Below, one piece after another: positions 26,377 to 39,429 of a stretch of 64,000 bases of DNA. A program made the translations under genes and the position numbers. Each line of letters begins with the position of its first letter. The first letter of the stretch is position 1. The notes under the pieces are model-generated. The model did no database searches and was not told where the DNA came from. It saw nothing but the letters and a program-made list of their open reading frames with translations. This DNA comes from Candidatus Epilinea brevis. Lineage in GTDB: Bacteria; Chloroflexota; Anaerolineae; Epilineales; Epilineaceae. The stretch spans positions 496,001-560,000 of the forward strand of contig JADJUE010000002.1 of assembly GCA_016710785.1 (NCBI GenBank). The letters are read 5' to 3'.

Positions 26377-27293
26377 GGCCTGCCACCACTGAAGGCGTCC
26401 AAGCCGCTGGTCACGACGAGCCGCCAGTAGCTCTCGACCGCGCCGCGGAAGTTCAGGGCCGCTCCGGCCAGCTGTGTGCTGGCGCCCAGCTGACGCAGTC
26501 CGCGCTCCAGGTCGGTGCCGGCCCCGCAGGCGGCTTCGAGCGCTTCCAAAGCTTCGGCCCATTGTCGCGCGCTGGCCCGCAACGGCTCGTGCACAGCCTG
26601 CTGCGCCACGGCCGGGGCGCTGATGGCGGCGAGATCGGCCTCGATGCCGCGCATCAGGTCGGCGTCGGCCGCCAAGGTGCTGTCGGGGCTGCCGCTGGGG
26701 CAGAGACGGCTCGGATCCTCGCGGGCCGCGTCCAGGATCTGGCCGTCCCGTTGGGCGGTCTCGAGGCCGCGGTCCAGGGTCGGTCGGAGGCGGCGCAGGT
26801 AGTTGCCCAGCTCCGCGAGGTCGGAGGAGCCGGCGGGTGCGCCACTGCCCCCGCCGGCTGTCGCCTCCGGCCCCGAGACGCTCTCGGTGGCGTGCCAGTT
26901 CCCGGCCGCCAGCGAGCCCGCCGGTCCTGTCCCACCCATGCGGTCCACGGCCGCCTGGGTGGCCGCGCCTTCGAGGGCGCTGATAGTGGCCAGGGCGTTG
27001 TCATATGCCTGGGAGGTGGCGGCGGCGATTCCGTCGTCTTCAGCGGCACCGGACGAGGTCGTGGCGGATGCCGTGTCTGGCGATTCAGTCGACGTCGCCT
27101 GTGCCTCGAGGCGCTGATCCGGGCCTCGCCGCAGGGTCGCCGACCGCTGGCGCAACAGCATGCCGCCCAAGGCCAAGGTCCCGCAGCAGGCGCCCAACAG
27201 CAGGACCGCCACCACGGCGACCTTGAGCCATGGCGATCGCGGCGGCGTTCCTGCACCGACCAGCCGATCCTTCCCTTGCGGATCCAGGCTCAT
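26373..27293 (-). CDS. Single-pass membrane protein with extracellular helical domain
   Basis: 306 residues; family not recognised. After a short basic cytoplasmic N-terminus, WLKVAVVAVLLLGACCGTLALGGML (about residues 23-47) is a transmembrane segment. Next comes a Ser/Thr/Ala-rich low-complexity stretch, then from about residue 170 a mostly alpha-helical domain (LAELGNYLRRLRPTLDRGLETAQRDGQ; ARQWAEALEALEAACGAG) that could form a helical bundle. A GAGG site precedes the ATG. It starts 31 bp after the stop of the giant protein gene and overlaps the next gene by four bases, so the three genes very likely form one transcription unit. A role as membrane partner for the giant surface protein is an inference from position only. 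Confidence 0.6.
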   Translation of the reverse strand: MSLDPQGKDRLVGAGTPPRSPWLKVAVVAVLLLGACCGTLALGGMLLRQRSATLRRGPDQRLEAQATSTESPDTASATTSSGAAEDDGIAAATSQAYDNALATISALEGAATQAAVDRMGGTGPAGSLAAGNWHATESVSGPEATAGGGSGAPAGSSDLAELGNYLRRLRPTLDRGLETAQRDGQILDAAREDPSRLCPSGSPDSTLAADADLMRGIEADLAAISAPAVAQQAVHEPLRASARQWAEALEALEAACGAGTDLERGLRQLGASTQLAGAALNFRGAVESYWRLVVTSGLDAFSGGRP

Positions 27294-27324
27294 GTTCCAG
27301 ACCTCTTGTGGATTTCTTCGCGGA

Positions 27325-30300
27325 TCATGGCGTCACCAGGTCCTGGTTCTCCCCCAACTGCAGCCTCGGCAGGAAGATCGGTTCCGGGGTCCCGCCGGCC
27401 GGATCCCTCGTGGCCGTAGGGCCGGGTGTTCGCGTTCGCGTCGGCCCGGGCCGGGTGGCGGTGCGCGTCGGCGCGCGGGTGGGTGAGGGCCCGGCGGTGG
27501 CGGTGCGCGTGGCCGTGCGCGTGGGGTGGCCGTCCGCGCCGTCGGCGAGGGCGGGGCAACGGTCCGCGTGGGCGTGGGGGTGGTCCGGCGGTGACCGTCG
27601 CCGTAGGCGGCGGCGGATCACCGACATTCGGCCCGTCGTAGCTCAGGGTCAGGCAGTTGGCGGCGATGTCGCAGATCCGGAATCGATCGCCCGTCCGCGC
27701 CCAGGCGGCGCGGCAGTCGATCGTCGCGCGGTAGATTCGCAGCCGGGCGTCGTCGGCCTCGGTACCCTGGCCCACCGGGAGGCGCCGCAGCAGGGACAGG
27801 TACCAGGGGGCGGCGACCAGGCTTCCGACGATCGTGGTGTTGGCGGCCCCGCAGGCGGCCGGCAGGCCCAGCTTGGCGGGGCTCAGGTCCAGGGCGAAGT
27901 CCTCCACCGTCAGCCGGTGGCTCACGCCGCCGCCCTCGGCCTTCGATTCGAAGGCCAGCCGACGCGGCGCCAGCGAATCCACATAACCGCTCCACACCGC
28001 CTTGGGCTCTCCGTCCACGTTGCCCAAGCGGTCATGCCCGCGCGACAGGACGTCGTAGAAGCCCTCCAGGGCGTCGGGGATCTGGGCGAACCAGGTGCCG
28101 CGGGCCCGGTCGAAGTCGGCCGTCGGCCACCAATGCTCGCGGGCCATCGCCGCGATCTCCAGGGCGGGCAGGGGCCGCTGGTAGACCTTGAGGTCGTCCA
28201 GGGCCGGGCTTCCGCCGACGCTCTCGTGCTTGATCAGCATGCTCGTCATCGGCAGGTCCAGGCCCGGCGCCATGTCCACCCGCTCGCTCTGGACGCGCAG
28301 GCCGTCCATGTAGGAGGACAGCTCGGAGGCCGCCTGGTCCCAGACGAAGGCGAAGTGATGCCAGCCGCGGCTGTCGTCGACGGGGATGGCCGCCAAGGTC
28401 GGCCCGAAGCGGTGGAGGATGCCGCCCGGGGCGAAGGTGATCTCGTTGCCGCCGTAGCTGAGGCGGCCCTCGGCCATGTCCTCGATCCACAGGGCGATGC
28501 TGAAGGAACCGCCGTCCGGCGGGAGCAGGCCTGGCGGCGCCGAGACCTCGATGCCGTAGCTTGTCGGCGTGAACCGGGCCGCCCCCGCACCGACGTGGCC
28601 CAGGACACGGTGGCTACCGTCGTCCGGGTCGCCGACGCTCGTGCGGTAGTCGGCCACGGCGCCCATGCCGCCGCTATCCGCCAGGGGCTCGCCCGGGGCC
28701 ACCCGGCGGTCGTCGAAGGCCAGGTGCAGCGTGGGGCCCATGCCGAAGACCAGGTCCCAGTCCTGGGGCTCGATCCGACCGCGGGCGATGGCCAGTTCGT
28801 CGATGGCCCCGCGGAAGGCTTCGCGTGCGCCGGCGTCGCCACTGAGGCTGGCCGCGCCGATCAGGATCGGACCGTCGGCCCCGGCGCCGGCCGGTGCGTC
28901 GCCCGGAACCCTGTCCACCAGGCGGCCGTTGACGTAGAACTCGGCGTCGTTCTCCGCCGTCAGGTGCACCGCCACGTGCTGCCAGACGCCCGCCCGCAGG
29001 ACGCCTTCGACGCTGTCGTAATCCTTGACCCCCCAGTTCGTCAGGGTCAGCCGACTGCCGTACTGGCCGAAGCTGAAGCCGGCGGCCCGGTCGGTATGCG
29101 GCGCGGAGACGATGCGCCCGATGCCGCTCAGGCCATCCGGCTTGATCCAGGCCGCCACGGTGTAGTCATGGGTCAGGGAGCCGATCGTCGGGATCTCACC
29201 GATCGTCAGGGCGTCGTCCTGCCCGTCGAAGCGCAGCGCTTGGGCATTGCGGCTGGCGATGCCCGACTCCGGGCAGACCACCCCGCTGCAGGTGGCCGAG
29301 CGGCCGGCGACCAGGTCGCTGAAGCCCTGGTTCAGCAGGCCGTCCCGGTTCTCGTCCAAGGGCAGGTACAGCAGCACGTTGTCCGGAAGGCCGCGGTGGT
29401 CGAAGGGCGCCGCGTGCTTCACGCTGGGCTGAAGCGCCAACTCGACGCGCTCCACTCCCGCGCTGGCCACCTGCCGCGCCGCGCCCTCCGGCTGCTCGCT
29501 GACCTCGCCCTGGATGATCGCGTCGGCGTCGAGGAGTCCGGCCAGCAAGGGGGGCGGCGGATCCTGGTTCGGACCCAACGGGAACGGTGCGATCTGCGCC
29601 GGCAAGACGGCCAGCGGCTGCGAGGGCGCCCGCATCCCCGTCGTCGTGGACTGCGGCGCCGTGTTGTCCACGGTCACGCGCAGCGGTGACTCGTAGCTGT
29701 AGCGGTTGCCCACCTTGTCCACCGCCTCGGCGCGCACGATGTACTGACCGCTGGGGTTGTCGGTGTAGAGGACGTAGTCGAGGTCGAAAGCCGGGACGAC
29801 GACGTGCGCCGGCTGCTGCGGGGCGATGGGCAAGACCTCGCCGGTCTGGGCGTTGACCAGGGTCAGTGTCAGGCTCGCGACACCGCTGCCGTCCAGCTGC
29901 GTGTTCAGGATCAAGGGATCGCTGATCGTTCCCTTGATCGGCAGGACCCATTGGGCGTCGGCACCTGGCTTCGGGGCCAGCCGGATGGGCTTGCTCAGGT
30001 CGGCCCCGATGGCCACCGAGATGGCCGGCGGCTGCTCGTCGACGTAGACCGTCTTCGGCGGGCTGGGCTCCGAACGGTTGCCCACCGCGTCGATGGCCCG
30101 CACCTGTACCGTGTGCACACCGCCGCCCGGGGGATCGAAGAGCGGCAGCCAGGCCGTGCCGGGCTCCGCGCCGGCGTCCCGCGCCTCAGCCGCTCCCAGC
30201 CAGCCGCTGCCGTCCACCCCCAGCTCCACGCGAGCCACGCGGGTGGTGGCGTCGGCCGCCTTGGCCACCAGCAGGGTGGGCGCGTCGGGCAGGTAGGTCT

Positions 30301-33300
30301 CCGCCAGGCTCAGGTCGACGGTCGGGGGATCGCGGTCGACGATCAAGGCATCGGCGCGCAACTCGTCCACCCAGGCGTTCTGCAGGTTGTACTGGGTGTT
30401 GATCTCCTCCGGGCTCAGGCCATGCCCGTAGACCTCTACCTCATCGATGCGCCCGGAGAAATGCTGGTAGGCCCGTGGGCTCTCGGCGCAGGGGGTCGCG
30501 GCCTTGGGCAGGAAGGAGGCGCCGATGTCGATGGCCTCCAGGTTGCCGATCTCCAGCCGCGGCGACCCCGTCATGGCCGCCAGGCCGCCGTTGACGTAGA
30601 TGTCGTCGCCGCTGACCAGCACGTGGGTCCAGACATTGGGGGGGATGCGGAGGTTCTGGGCCACGCGCTTGTTGAAGCGCGCGCCGTCGCCCGAGCAGCT
30701 GCTCAGGGTCGGCACGCCGTCTTCCAGGTAGAAGGCGAAGTCGCCGTTCTTGCCGAAGACGCCGCCGCCCAGGTCCGCGCCGCGGCCGTGGAAGATGGGG
30801 CGGATGGCCGGGTCGCCGCCCGCGGACTGGGAATCGGCGCGCAGCCAGGCGGCGAAGCTGAAGCCGAAGCGGGTAGGCCCCGGGGGGGCGATGGTCAGGC
30901 GGGACGTCAGGCCGTCGAAGCCGCCCGCCTGCCCCACCTGTCCCTCCAGGTCCCGCTGCACGCCCTCGTCGGTCTTGACCTTCAAGCCCTTGAGCGGGCC
31001 GTCGAAGGCCACCCGCGCCAGCGGCGGCTCGTTGTAGAGCAGCTGGGCGCCGAAGGCGTCCTGGGCCGTCCGCAGCACGCGCAGCTCGTCTATGTCGCCC
31101 TGGAAGAACTCCGACGGGATGTTGCCGTCCCATTCCTGGCCCAAGGCGAAGCGCCCCCCGATCACCGGGAAGGCCGCCGAGCGCAGGGTGCTGAACGGCG
31201 TGGCGGCGCTGAACACGTCCGCGGCGGAACTGTTCTGGTAACCCAGTTGGGCCGAGATCATGTTGTCGGCGCCCATGGACAGCACCAGGTGGAACCAGGT
31301 GGCCGACGGCAGGCCGCTGAACAAGTTGCGGTTGCCGGTGGCGCTGTCGAAGTAGGCCAGGGTGAAGGTGCCGCCGGCCTCGCGGCGCGTGCGCAGCATC
31401 ATCTTGTCGCCCCCGGCCGCGTCGTGGAAGGACCACACCGTTCCCCAGTTCGTCAGGCTGTCGGCCGGCAGCAGCCAGGCGCTCACCGCGAACTGGTCGG
31501 ATTCGGCGGCCTTCGAGGACAGGCCGTCGACGGCCACCTGGTCGTCCTGGCCGTCGAAGGACAGGCCCATGTTGCGCCGCCCCGGCACGCCCGACTGCGG
31601 GCAGGCGCCGGGCGCCGCGGCGCAGGCGCCGCGCAGGGAAGCCGGCCGCGTCCAGGAAGGACCGCTGGCCGGGGATCTCGTCGAAATGCAGGTCGGCGAG
31701 CACCTGGCTGCCCCCCACGACCTGCGCCACCTGCTGGGCCGTCAGGGCCGAACCGAAGATGCGCAGGTCGGAGACGCGGCCGATGAAGGGCATCGAGCTG
31801 TTCTCCAGGCGGTAGCGCACCGTGGCGGTGTCGGGGTAGATGAACAGCCATTCCGGCGAGCAGTCGGGCTTGTCGGGCCGGCTGCTCCAGGTGGCGGTCG
31901 CCGTGCGCGAGGGCTCATGGCTGCTGACCGTCAGGCTGCCCATCAGGCGGTCGCCGCGGTTCGTGTCGCAGCCCTTGCGCTGGTCGTCGTCGTCCTCGCA
32001 GAGGAACACGGAGGCGCTTCCGACCACGTTCAGGGCGATGTTCGTGTCCAGCACCTTGGGGCTGTCTTCGTCGGCGCTGGCCGTGTACTCCTTGTAGACC
32101 GCCGGCCGGCTGTCGTCGCTCAGCAGGTTGTACTCGCCGTCCCCGCCGTCGCCGCTGCAGGTGAGCTTGACCTCCTCGATGGTCAGCTTGCTCTTGTCGG
32201 TCGAGCGGCCGATGAAGAAGCTGGGCACCGGGTCGTGCTTGGGGGCGGGCGACATCGGCCGCGAGACGTCCTTGATGCCGTTGAGGTAGAAGGTGGCCAT
32301 CCCGGCGGCGCGGTCGTAGGTCACGGCGACATGGTTGGGGCCGTAGGGGCGCAGGCTGGCGCCGCTGCGCTGTTCCACCACGCCGCTATCGGTACCGTAG
32401 CCGAAGATGACCGACCCGCCCTGGACCTGCAGGTAGGGGTAGCCCTTGGCCATGCCGCTGTCGAAGCCCATCACCCCGCGCCGCTGGGTGTCACCCTCCG
32501 GGGCTCGCGATTCCACCCAGGCCGACAGGGTGAAGCTCTTGTCGTCCAGGCGGATGGGCGCGGGGTTGGCGCTGCCGATGGCCGACTGGCCGTCGAAGTC
32601 CTGCTGGCCCGGCCAGCGGAAGATCTGGGTGGAGTCGGCCGCCTTCCACACCGCGTCCGGCGGGGTTACGATGGCCGCTCCCACGCCCTGCCGCAGCTGG
32701 TAGCTGCCGGAGGCGGCGCCCGCGTCCACCTGGAAGTCGCTCCGGCTGCGGTGAATGCTCTGCACCGCGGTCCGCGGCGGCAGCTGGAAGGACCGCCGCT
32801 CGTCCGGCTGGGTCGTCAACCCGGGCGGGAAGTCGACGACATGGACCCCGTAGGCCGTGCGGCTGAGCAACAGGTTCTCGAGCCGGCCTTCGTAGCTCAG
32901 GCGCTGGCCGGGACGCGCGGCCCCATCCTCCAGGTTGATACCGCCCTCGATCAGGGCCTTGACGTTGCCGCTGCCGGAACCATCGCTCCAGTCCTGGATG
33001 AGCAGCTCGTCGATGAGCCCTAGGAAGGGCCGCTGCGTGGTCGTGACCTTCGGGTCCGCCGTGGGGGCCAGGCTGGCGCCGATGACCAGGTCACCGCCGG
33101 TTCCCGGACGGGTCAGGTGCTGGCCTTCGACCTGGCCCTCCAGGACGATCTGGCCGTTGACGGTGACGTAGGTGTTGAAGGCCGCGTCCGCCGGGTTGGG
33201 GTCGAACATCTCCACGATCAGGTGGTTCCAGGCGCCGGGAAGCAGGCCATTGGCCTCCCCCAGGTCCGGTAGCCGTCGCTCACCGTCAGCACCACCCGCT

Positions 33301-36300
33301 TGTTCTCCAGGGAGATGGCGAAGCCGCCCGCGGTGTTGGCCATGGAGAGCAGGGTCTGGTCGCGGTCGAGGCGGGTGGGCCTGAGCCACAGAGCCACGGT
33401 GAAGTTGCGCGCGAGGGCAGTCACGGCGGCCGGCCGGGCCACGCGCAGGTACTCGCCGACGCCGTCGAAGGAGGCGGCGTTGCCGAAGCGGCCCTGGTGG
33501 CCCGATGCCGGGCAGTTGGCCGGCCCGGCCGGGGCGTCGACCGGGAGGCAGACCGCCGTCTCGCCACGGGCCCGCTCGGCGAAGGCCATCGCGCCCGCCG
33601 CCTCGTCCAGGGGTAGGTAGAAGACGGGCGCCGTCGGTTCGCGGAGGGCGGTCTCGTAGACCAGGGCGGTGGCATCGCTCTTGGCCGCGGGGCTGAAGCC
33701 GAGGCTGCGCTCGCGCCCGTCGGGGATGCCGTCGCCGTCGCCATCCGGCTCCGACGGATTGGAACGCATCCGGGTCTCCAGCCGCCCGCTCTCGGCGGGG
33801 TCCAAACCATAGACCACCTTCCAGCCTAGAACCTCGTCGGCGTCCGTCGCGCCGTCGCCGTCCGTGTCCGGGCGGGAGGGGTCGGTGTCCCGCTGCAGCT
33901 CCTGGGGGTCCGGCAGGCCGTCGTGGTCGCTGTCGGGATCGTTGGGGTTTGTCTTGCGGCCGGCCTCCACCAGGTCGGAGAGCCCATCGCCGTCGGCATC
34001 CCAGCCGTCGTCCGCCGGGTCGGCCGCGAAGGGCAGGCCGTCGCCGTCGGCGTCCTTCAGCGGCGGCAGCTTGAGGGCGCCCTCCTGTCCCCAGGTGGGC
34101 GCCCAGGGGCCGCCGGGGCCGCTGGACGTCAGCCGCAGGAAGGCGTCCAGGGTGGAAGGGAAGAGGTCAAACTTCAGGTTGAGGTCGGTGTAACGGGTGT
34201 CCAGGCGTTCGCGCTTCCAGCAGACGGGCACCGGTACGGGCAGCACCAGGGGGATGATAGGGAGGAGCACGCATTCCTGGACCGGGATGGCATAGCCCTC
34301 GGCCAGGTAGGCCGTCACCGGCTGGTTGAGGCCCGCGGCCGGCCCCGTGCTCACCGTGCCGGCCACCGCCTTGCGCTCGATGTAGAAGCGCTTGTCGTCG
34401 GGATTCGCCGGGTTGACCGGCTGCCATTCGGCCGCATGCGCGTCCCAGCTCAGGCCGACGTGCAGCTCCTTGTCCTCCTGCGTTTCCTTGGCGGCCAGCA
34501 CCTGGTAGCGGAAGGAGGCGGACTTGAGGGCCTCGACGGTGTACTGGTGCCAGTACAGGGCGCCCAGGTTGGGGGGCACGGCGATCAGGCCCAGGGTGTT
34601 GCGCAGGTCCAGCTTCACGTCCATCGGCTGGCTCGGTATCAGCCCCTTCCCGGGGTCCTTCACCGCCGTGGACAGGTCCAAGACGGTGGTGCGGTAGGGG
34701 TCGCTGACCGTCACCATGTCGGTCTGGCTGTAGATGACGTAGGCCACGCCCTTGGCCAGCCAGCCGGTGAGGCCCTTGCAGATGATGCTGCCGGCGGCCG
34801 ATGCCTTCTGGGCCTTGGACAGAAAGCCGCAGGACAGGGCGATGACCGCGTCGATGAGGCCGATGACCGCGGTGATGATGGCGCCCACCGGGTGGGCGGA
34901 GGCGATCATGAACAGGGCGAGGGCCACCAGGCTGCCACCGGTGGCGTCGGCGACGATGGGGTTCATCTCCAGGCTGGCGAAGCCGATGTGGGCCTGGACG
35001 ATGCGGGCGATGAGCACGCCCCAGGACACCAGCTCGGTGATGATGAGCGCCGCGACGCCGCCGGCGTTGCTGGTCTCCCTGGCCGGCTTGATGAAGCGGT
35101 AGCCGGCATAGGCCGTGTCGGCGATGGCATAGGCGGCGGTCATGCCGGCGAAGATCTGCGCCGCCGCCGGCGGCCCGTTGGTCTGGTTGATCGCGAAGCT
35201 GCCGATGCCGCCGACGATGCCCAGCACGATCGCGCCGCCCATGGCGCCCTTCCCGGCCAGCCAGCGCTTGTTGTTCCGGTTCTTGGCATAGGCGGCCAGG
35301 ACGTTGGCCTTCTGCTTCAGCACCACCTCGCCCAGCTTGATGAAGAACTCCTTCTTCATCGGCGTGGGCTTGACGTTGATCTGGCGCAGCATCGGCGAGT
35401 ACTTGCGGTAATGGAAGTCCAGCTGGTCACCCAGGTCGTTGCCGATGGGTTCGATCACCAGCCGGGTCAGCCCGCCGTTGCTGATGACGCTGGCGTCGTT
35501 GCGCGCCGCCTTGGCCTGGTCCTCCAGCTCCTCGTCGCTGTAGCCGGCGATCACCTCGCTGCCGCTCGCCGTCCAGGTGGGCTGCCCGGCGGATTCCACG
35601 ACCCGCGACTGGCCCAGGTACACATGGCTGTACAGCAGCTGGGTCATGGCGACGCGACCCGCGGCCTCCAGGCCGGAATCCTCCGTGCTGCCGGCGGGGA
35701 AGTTCGCCTTGAGGGCCACCGTCAGGCTGTTCCAGAACTCCTGGAAGGGAAAGGGCTCCCAGTCGCCGGTGGCCTTGTCGCGCCGATAGGGCATCCAGTT
35801 GATGGCGGCGATCACCAGGGGCTGGACGCGCGCCTTGCCGCTGGGGGCGAAGTCGATCGTCACCTGGCTGCCGGCCGCGACGGCATGGTCCTTGTCGCCG
35901 GAGGCCAGGCCGCGGAAGGTCTCCTCGCGGGCGAAGAGCAGCAGCGGCGTGGGCGGCGGCGGGGCGCCCGGCGCCGCGCTGAAGGCGCCGTCCAGCAGGG
36001 CGGGCACCCGCTGGTGGAGGAGGGGCTGCAGGCGGTCGTGGCTCGGCGCCGAGTCGCGCGCCACCTGGATGTTCTGCAGGCCCAGACGGGCCATGCCCGG
36101 CGACGGGAGATCGCGGTCGTAGAGCGCCGGCATCTGGGCCACGGTGATGTCCCGCCTGCCGTCCGGGGCGCAGGGTGCCGCCTTGGTGTTCAGGCTGCAA
36201 TCCAGTCCGGAGACGAAGCGGCGCTCCAGGGAGCTGGCCAGCTGCAGCAGCTCGGGGTTGAGCCCCGGCGTGGCCGTGCCGCCGGCCGCGGGCTGCTCGT

Positions 36301-39298
36301 AGAAGGTCGCCAGCTCCAGGCCGTGGTCCTCGCGTACGCGCAGCCCGGCCAGGGTCCAGTCATCGGTGTAGCGGTGGACGATCTGCGGCTGGTTGACCAG
36401 TCCTTCCTGGCTGCACCAGGCCTTGACGCGCGCGGCCTCCTCCACCCCCGGCATGAAGTCGCTGGGCGGGTCCGAGCACATGTCGGTGAGCACCTGCACC
36501 AGCCAGATCAGCCGCACCTCGGCGCCGACGGCGGCCTGCGTCCGCGTGTCGAAGAGCATCCGCCCTCCCAGTCCCGCCGCCCGCCCGCTCTGGGCGTCGG
36601 AGACCGGCGACAGGGGCAGGCGGGCGACGAGCCGGCCGCCGGGTTCGGTCTCCTGGACGCTGATTCCGTAGGGCGTCAGCGCCGCCTCGTCCACCTGCAG
36701 GCGCTCCGACGCCGGGCCGTTGACGACGTTCGGCAAGGGGCTGCAGGCGGCCTCCCGACCGCCCTGGCTCAGGACGAGGGCATGCCGCTGGTCGGCCAGG
36801 TCCACCACGAACTGCCCACGCAGCAGCACCGGCGAGCCCTTGGTGATGCTCCCGAGGGCCACGGGCGCCGGGCCGCGATTGCCGCAGTCGCCGCTGATCA
36901 GCTGCCCGTCGTAGGTCGCTCCGGCCGCCAGGTCCACCGTGAGGCTGGCGCCGTCGTCCTGCTGCTTCAGGCGGGCCTGTCCCAGGGTCTTGGGCGGCAG
37001 CCCAAAGCTGTGGGTGAGGGCGATGGTGTCCTTGAGCAGGGCGTCCACGGGCTGGCAGGCGGTGGCGCCGCCGGCCTCGGTGACGATCAGAGCATGGCTG
37101 CCGGCGTAGGTGGACAGGCGCCCCGCCAGGGTGCTGGTGGTCCCGACGGCCAGGCTGCCGAAGTCCTTGGCCAAGACACCCTGGGCCCGACAGCTGCCCG
37201 CCACGAGGCGCATGGTGTAGCCGCGGCCGGGGGTCCGGTCCAGCGACTGGATGTAGGCGATGGTCTGGTTCTGCTTCTCGTCGTCGATCAGCTGCACCAC
37301 CGCCATCTGCTCGAAGGACTCCACGGGGAAGACCACGTCCGCCGTCCGGCGCGGCAAGGGGGCGGTGGCCCCGTCCATGCTCACCTCGAGCATGGGGATG
37401 AGGCGCATGTCACCGTAGGCGTCGCTGGGCGCTTCGCCTTCGTCGGCCCCGGCCGCTTCGCTCTGGGCGAAGGTCTCGTCCAGGCGGCGCTGCACCTGTC
37501 CGCTGGTGTCGCCGGTGGGCCAGTCCAGCACCGAGGCGACCCGGCCCAGGCGGTTGCGCGCCACCGGCGCTACCTGGAAGTCCACGAAGACCTGCTTGCC
37601 GGTTTCCAGGTGCTTCAAGGCCAGGTTGAGCGGCTGGGCATCGGTGAGCACCGCGCTCCGGGTGAGGGGCGCATGGTCGATGCTGTCGAAGAAGCCGTCG
37701 TTGTCGCTGTCCTCGTCGAAGAGATCCGGCTGGCCGTCGCCATCGGTGTCGGCGCAGACGCGGCCGGACATGCCGGGGCATTCCTCGCCGTCGGAACGGC
37801 CGTCGCGGTCGGTGTCGGATTCCAGCGGATCGCTGTACTGGCCGGCGAAGCCCCGCACCTCGACGCCGTCGCCCAGGCCGTCGCCGTCGCTGTCGGCCCG
37901 GTTCACGTCCGTCCCGATGGTCTTGTATTCCTGGCCGTCCGTCAGGCCGTCGCCGTCGGTGTCGGCCTTGTCGGCGCTGGGGCAGATGACGGCGCTGGCC
38001 GGCAGGTCCTGGCAGAGCGCGGTCTCCTCGGCGTCGGTGAGGCCGTCCCGGTCGCGATCCCCGCTGATCGGGTCGGCGGCGACCGTGTCGGCCTGCTGGG
38101 GTTCAGGGATATCACCGGCGGCCAACGCGGCGGGACCCTCTGAAGGCGACGCAGTCGGGACGTCCTGAACTGCCCCGGCAGGCGCTTCGGTCAGGCCCGG
38201 CGCAGACGGAAGCGCCGAACGCGTGGTCACCCGGGCGCTCTGCGCTTCCTGGGCCTCGACGATGGTGGCCACGGGCGACAGGACGATGGCCAGGGACATC
38301 ACGATGGCTACCCGCCCGTAGGCATCCCGCCGATACAGCTGTCGGGCGAGGCCGGCGAGCAGCAGGCCGGCCAGCAGGAAGCCGCCCAGGGGCAGGACCC
38401 GGTCGCTGGCGATGGCCCGGTCCCAGCTCACGCGCAGGGCGCCGACCAGCCAGGCCCCTGGATGGGCGGCGAAGGCGGGCAGCAGTCGCGCCTGGTCATA
38501 GTCCTTGAAGTCGGTGCTGACCGTCGCGCTGCGGCGCTCACCGCCGATGCCCTCGGGCCATTCGAAGTCCACCTGCAGGCGCGCCGGCAGGCCGCGCTCG
38601 TCCACCCAGGCCTGTCCGCGGCCGATGCTGTCGGTGAACAGGCCGCCCATCTCCATCCGCAAGCCGGCCGGCAGCCTGCCCCGCTCCTTCATCTCGTTGG
38701 TCATCGCCGCTCGCAGCCGGCCCGCGAGGGCCGCGTCGTCCACGGTGAAGTTGAAGTGGTCGAAGACAGCCTGCCGATAGCCGGGGATGGACCGCGTGGT
38801 CCGTTCCACCCAGCTGCTGTCCCGCGCCACGGCCAGGAAGGCGGCGGCGTCGTCGCCGGGAGCGAAGAGCGTGGAGACGGCGCCGACGGCTTCCCAGTCG
38901 GCGCCCTTGCGGCGGGCAAAGGTCTGCCCCTTGTCGACCTTCAGCTCCAAGGCGGCGCCGCGATCGAAGCTCTCCGGCGTCCCTTCCCAGAGCCACAGCC
39001 GCAGCTGGTCCGCCGCTCCGTCGACCTCCCCTTCCAGGTACAGGGTCTTGACCTCGGGATGACGTCCGGCGTTGCCCAGCAGGGGCGCGGGGACGGTGGT
39101 CTGGGTCACGGTCGTGGCGAAGCTGTAGGCGCCGACGTCGCGGGCCTTCTGCCAGGCGGAACGCAGCTGAGATTCGGGGCCGGCGGTGACGTGGGCCGGG
39201 CCGGCCAGGGCCAGGGCGGCCAGCGGGATCAGCGCGAGGAGGCGGCGGAGGGAAGGGACGCGGCGGCGGGACGGTAGGCGGCGTGGGGCGCGCGGCAT
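27325..39298 (-). CDS. Giant (~4,000-residue) surface protein with DxDxDG repeats and multiple LamG domains; four frame breaks
   Basis: Start at 39298: AAGGAG eight bases upstream, then a signal segment (LLALIPLAALALAGPAHVTA). Order by approximate residue: an N-terminal lipoprotein-carrier-like beta region (30-300); two hydrophobic helices (~305-340); calcium-binding DxDxDG repeats of thrombospondin-3 type (~410-535, e.g. DTDGDGLTDGQE); a long unclassified region; hydrophobic helices (~1350-1520); a second DxDxDG cluster (~1750-1860); then about six LamG/concanavalin-like sandwiches to ~3720, with Ig-like modules between the fourth and fifth (VDGSGW...HTVQVRAIDAVGNRSEP). A Thr/Pro tail ends PIFLPRLQLGENQDLVTP. 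Frame breaks lie near 33257-33270 (beside a C5 run), near 31630-31650, and two close together near 27575 and 27520. Homology continues across each, so one gene is intended. Likely adhesin or matrix protein. Confidence 0.75.
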
Positions 39299-39372
39299 TG
39301 CCTTGGCTCCTTGAGATCTCCGGGGAGAACGAGGCAGCGCCCCCCGCAAGTCGGGCGGATCGATCTGCGGGC

Positions 39373-39401
39373 AGCATAGCCCGCCGGCCGATGCGCGTCA
39401 A
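39373..39401 (-). promoter_or_regulatory. Promoter of the giant surface-protein gene
   Basis: Minus strand: TTGACG (39396-39401), 17-bp spacer, TATGCT (39373-39378). It lies about 70 bp before the ATG at 39298, in the gap after the FGE-like gene, and probably drives the giant gene plus its two followers. Confidence 0.6.
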
Positions 39402-39429
39402 CTGATCATCTGCGGACGTTCAGAGGCCC

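Noticed and set aside
33923..38143. A 1,406-codon open frame on the plus strand opposite the giant surface gene, and similar long opposite-strand frames at 27230-29689, 29804-31786 and 4113-6542
   Set aside because: Very high GC leaves few stop codons on the opposite strand. These frames are rich in Arg/Gly/His/Val without domains, start without ribosome-binding sites, and lie exactly across recognisable genes.
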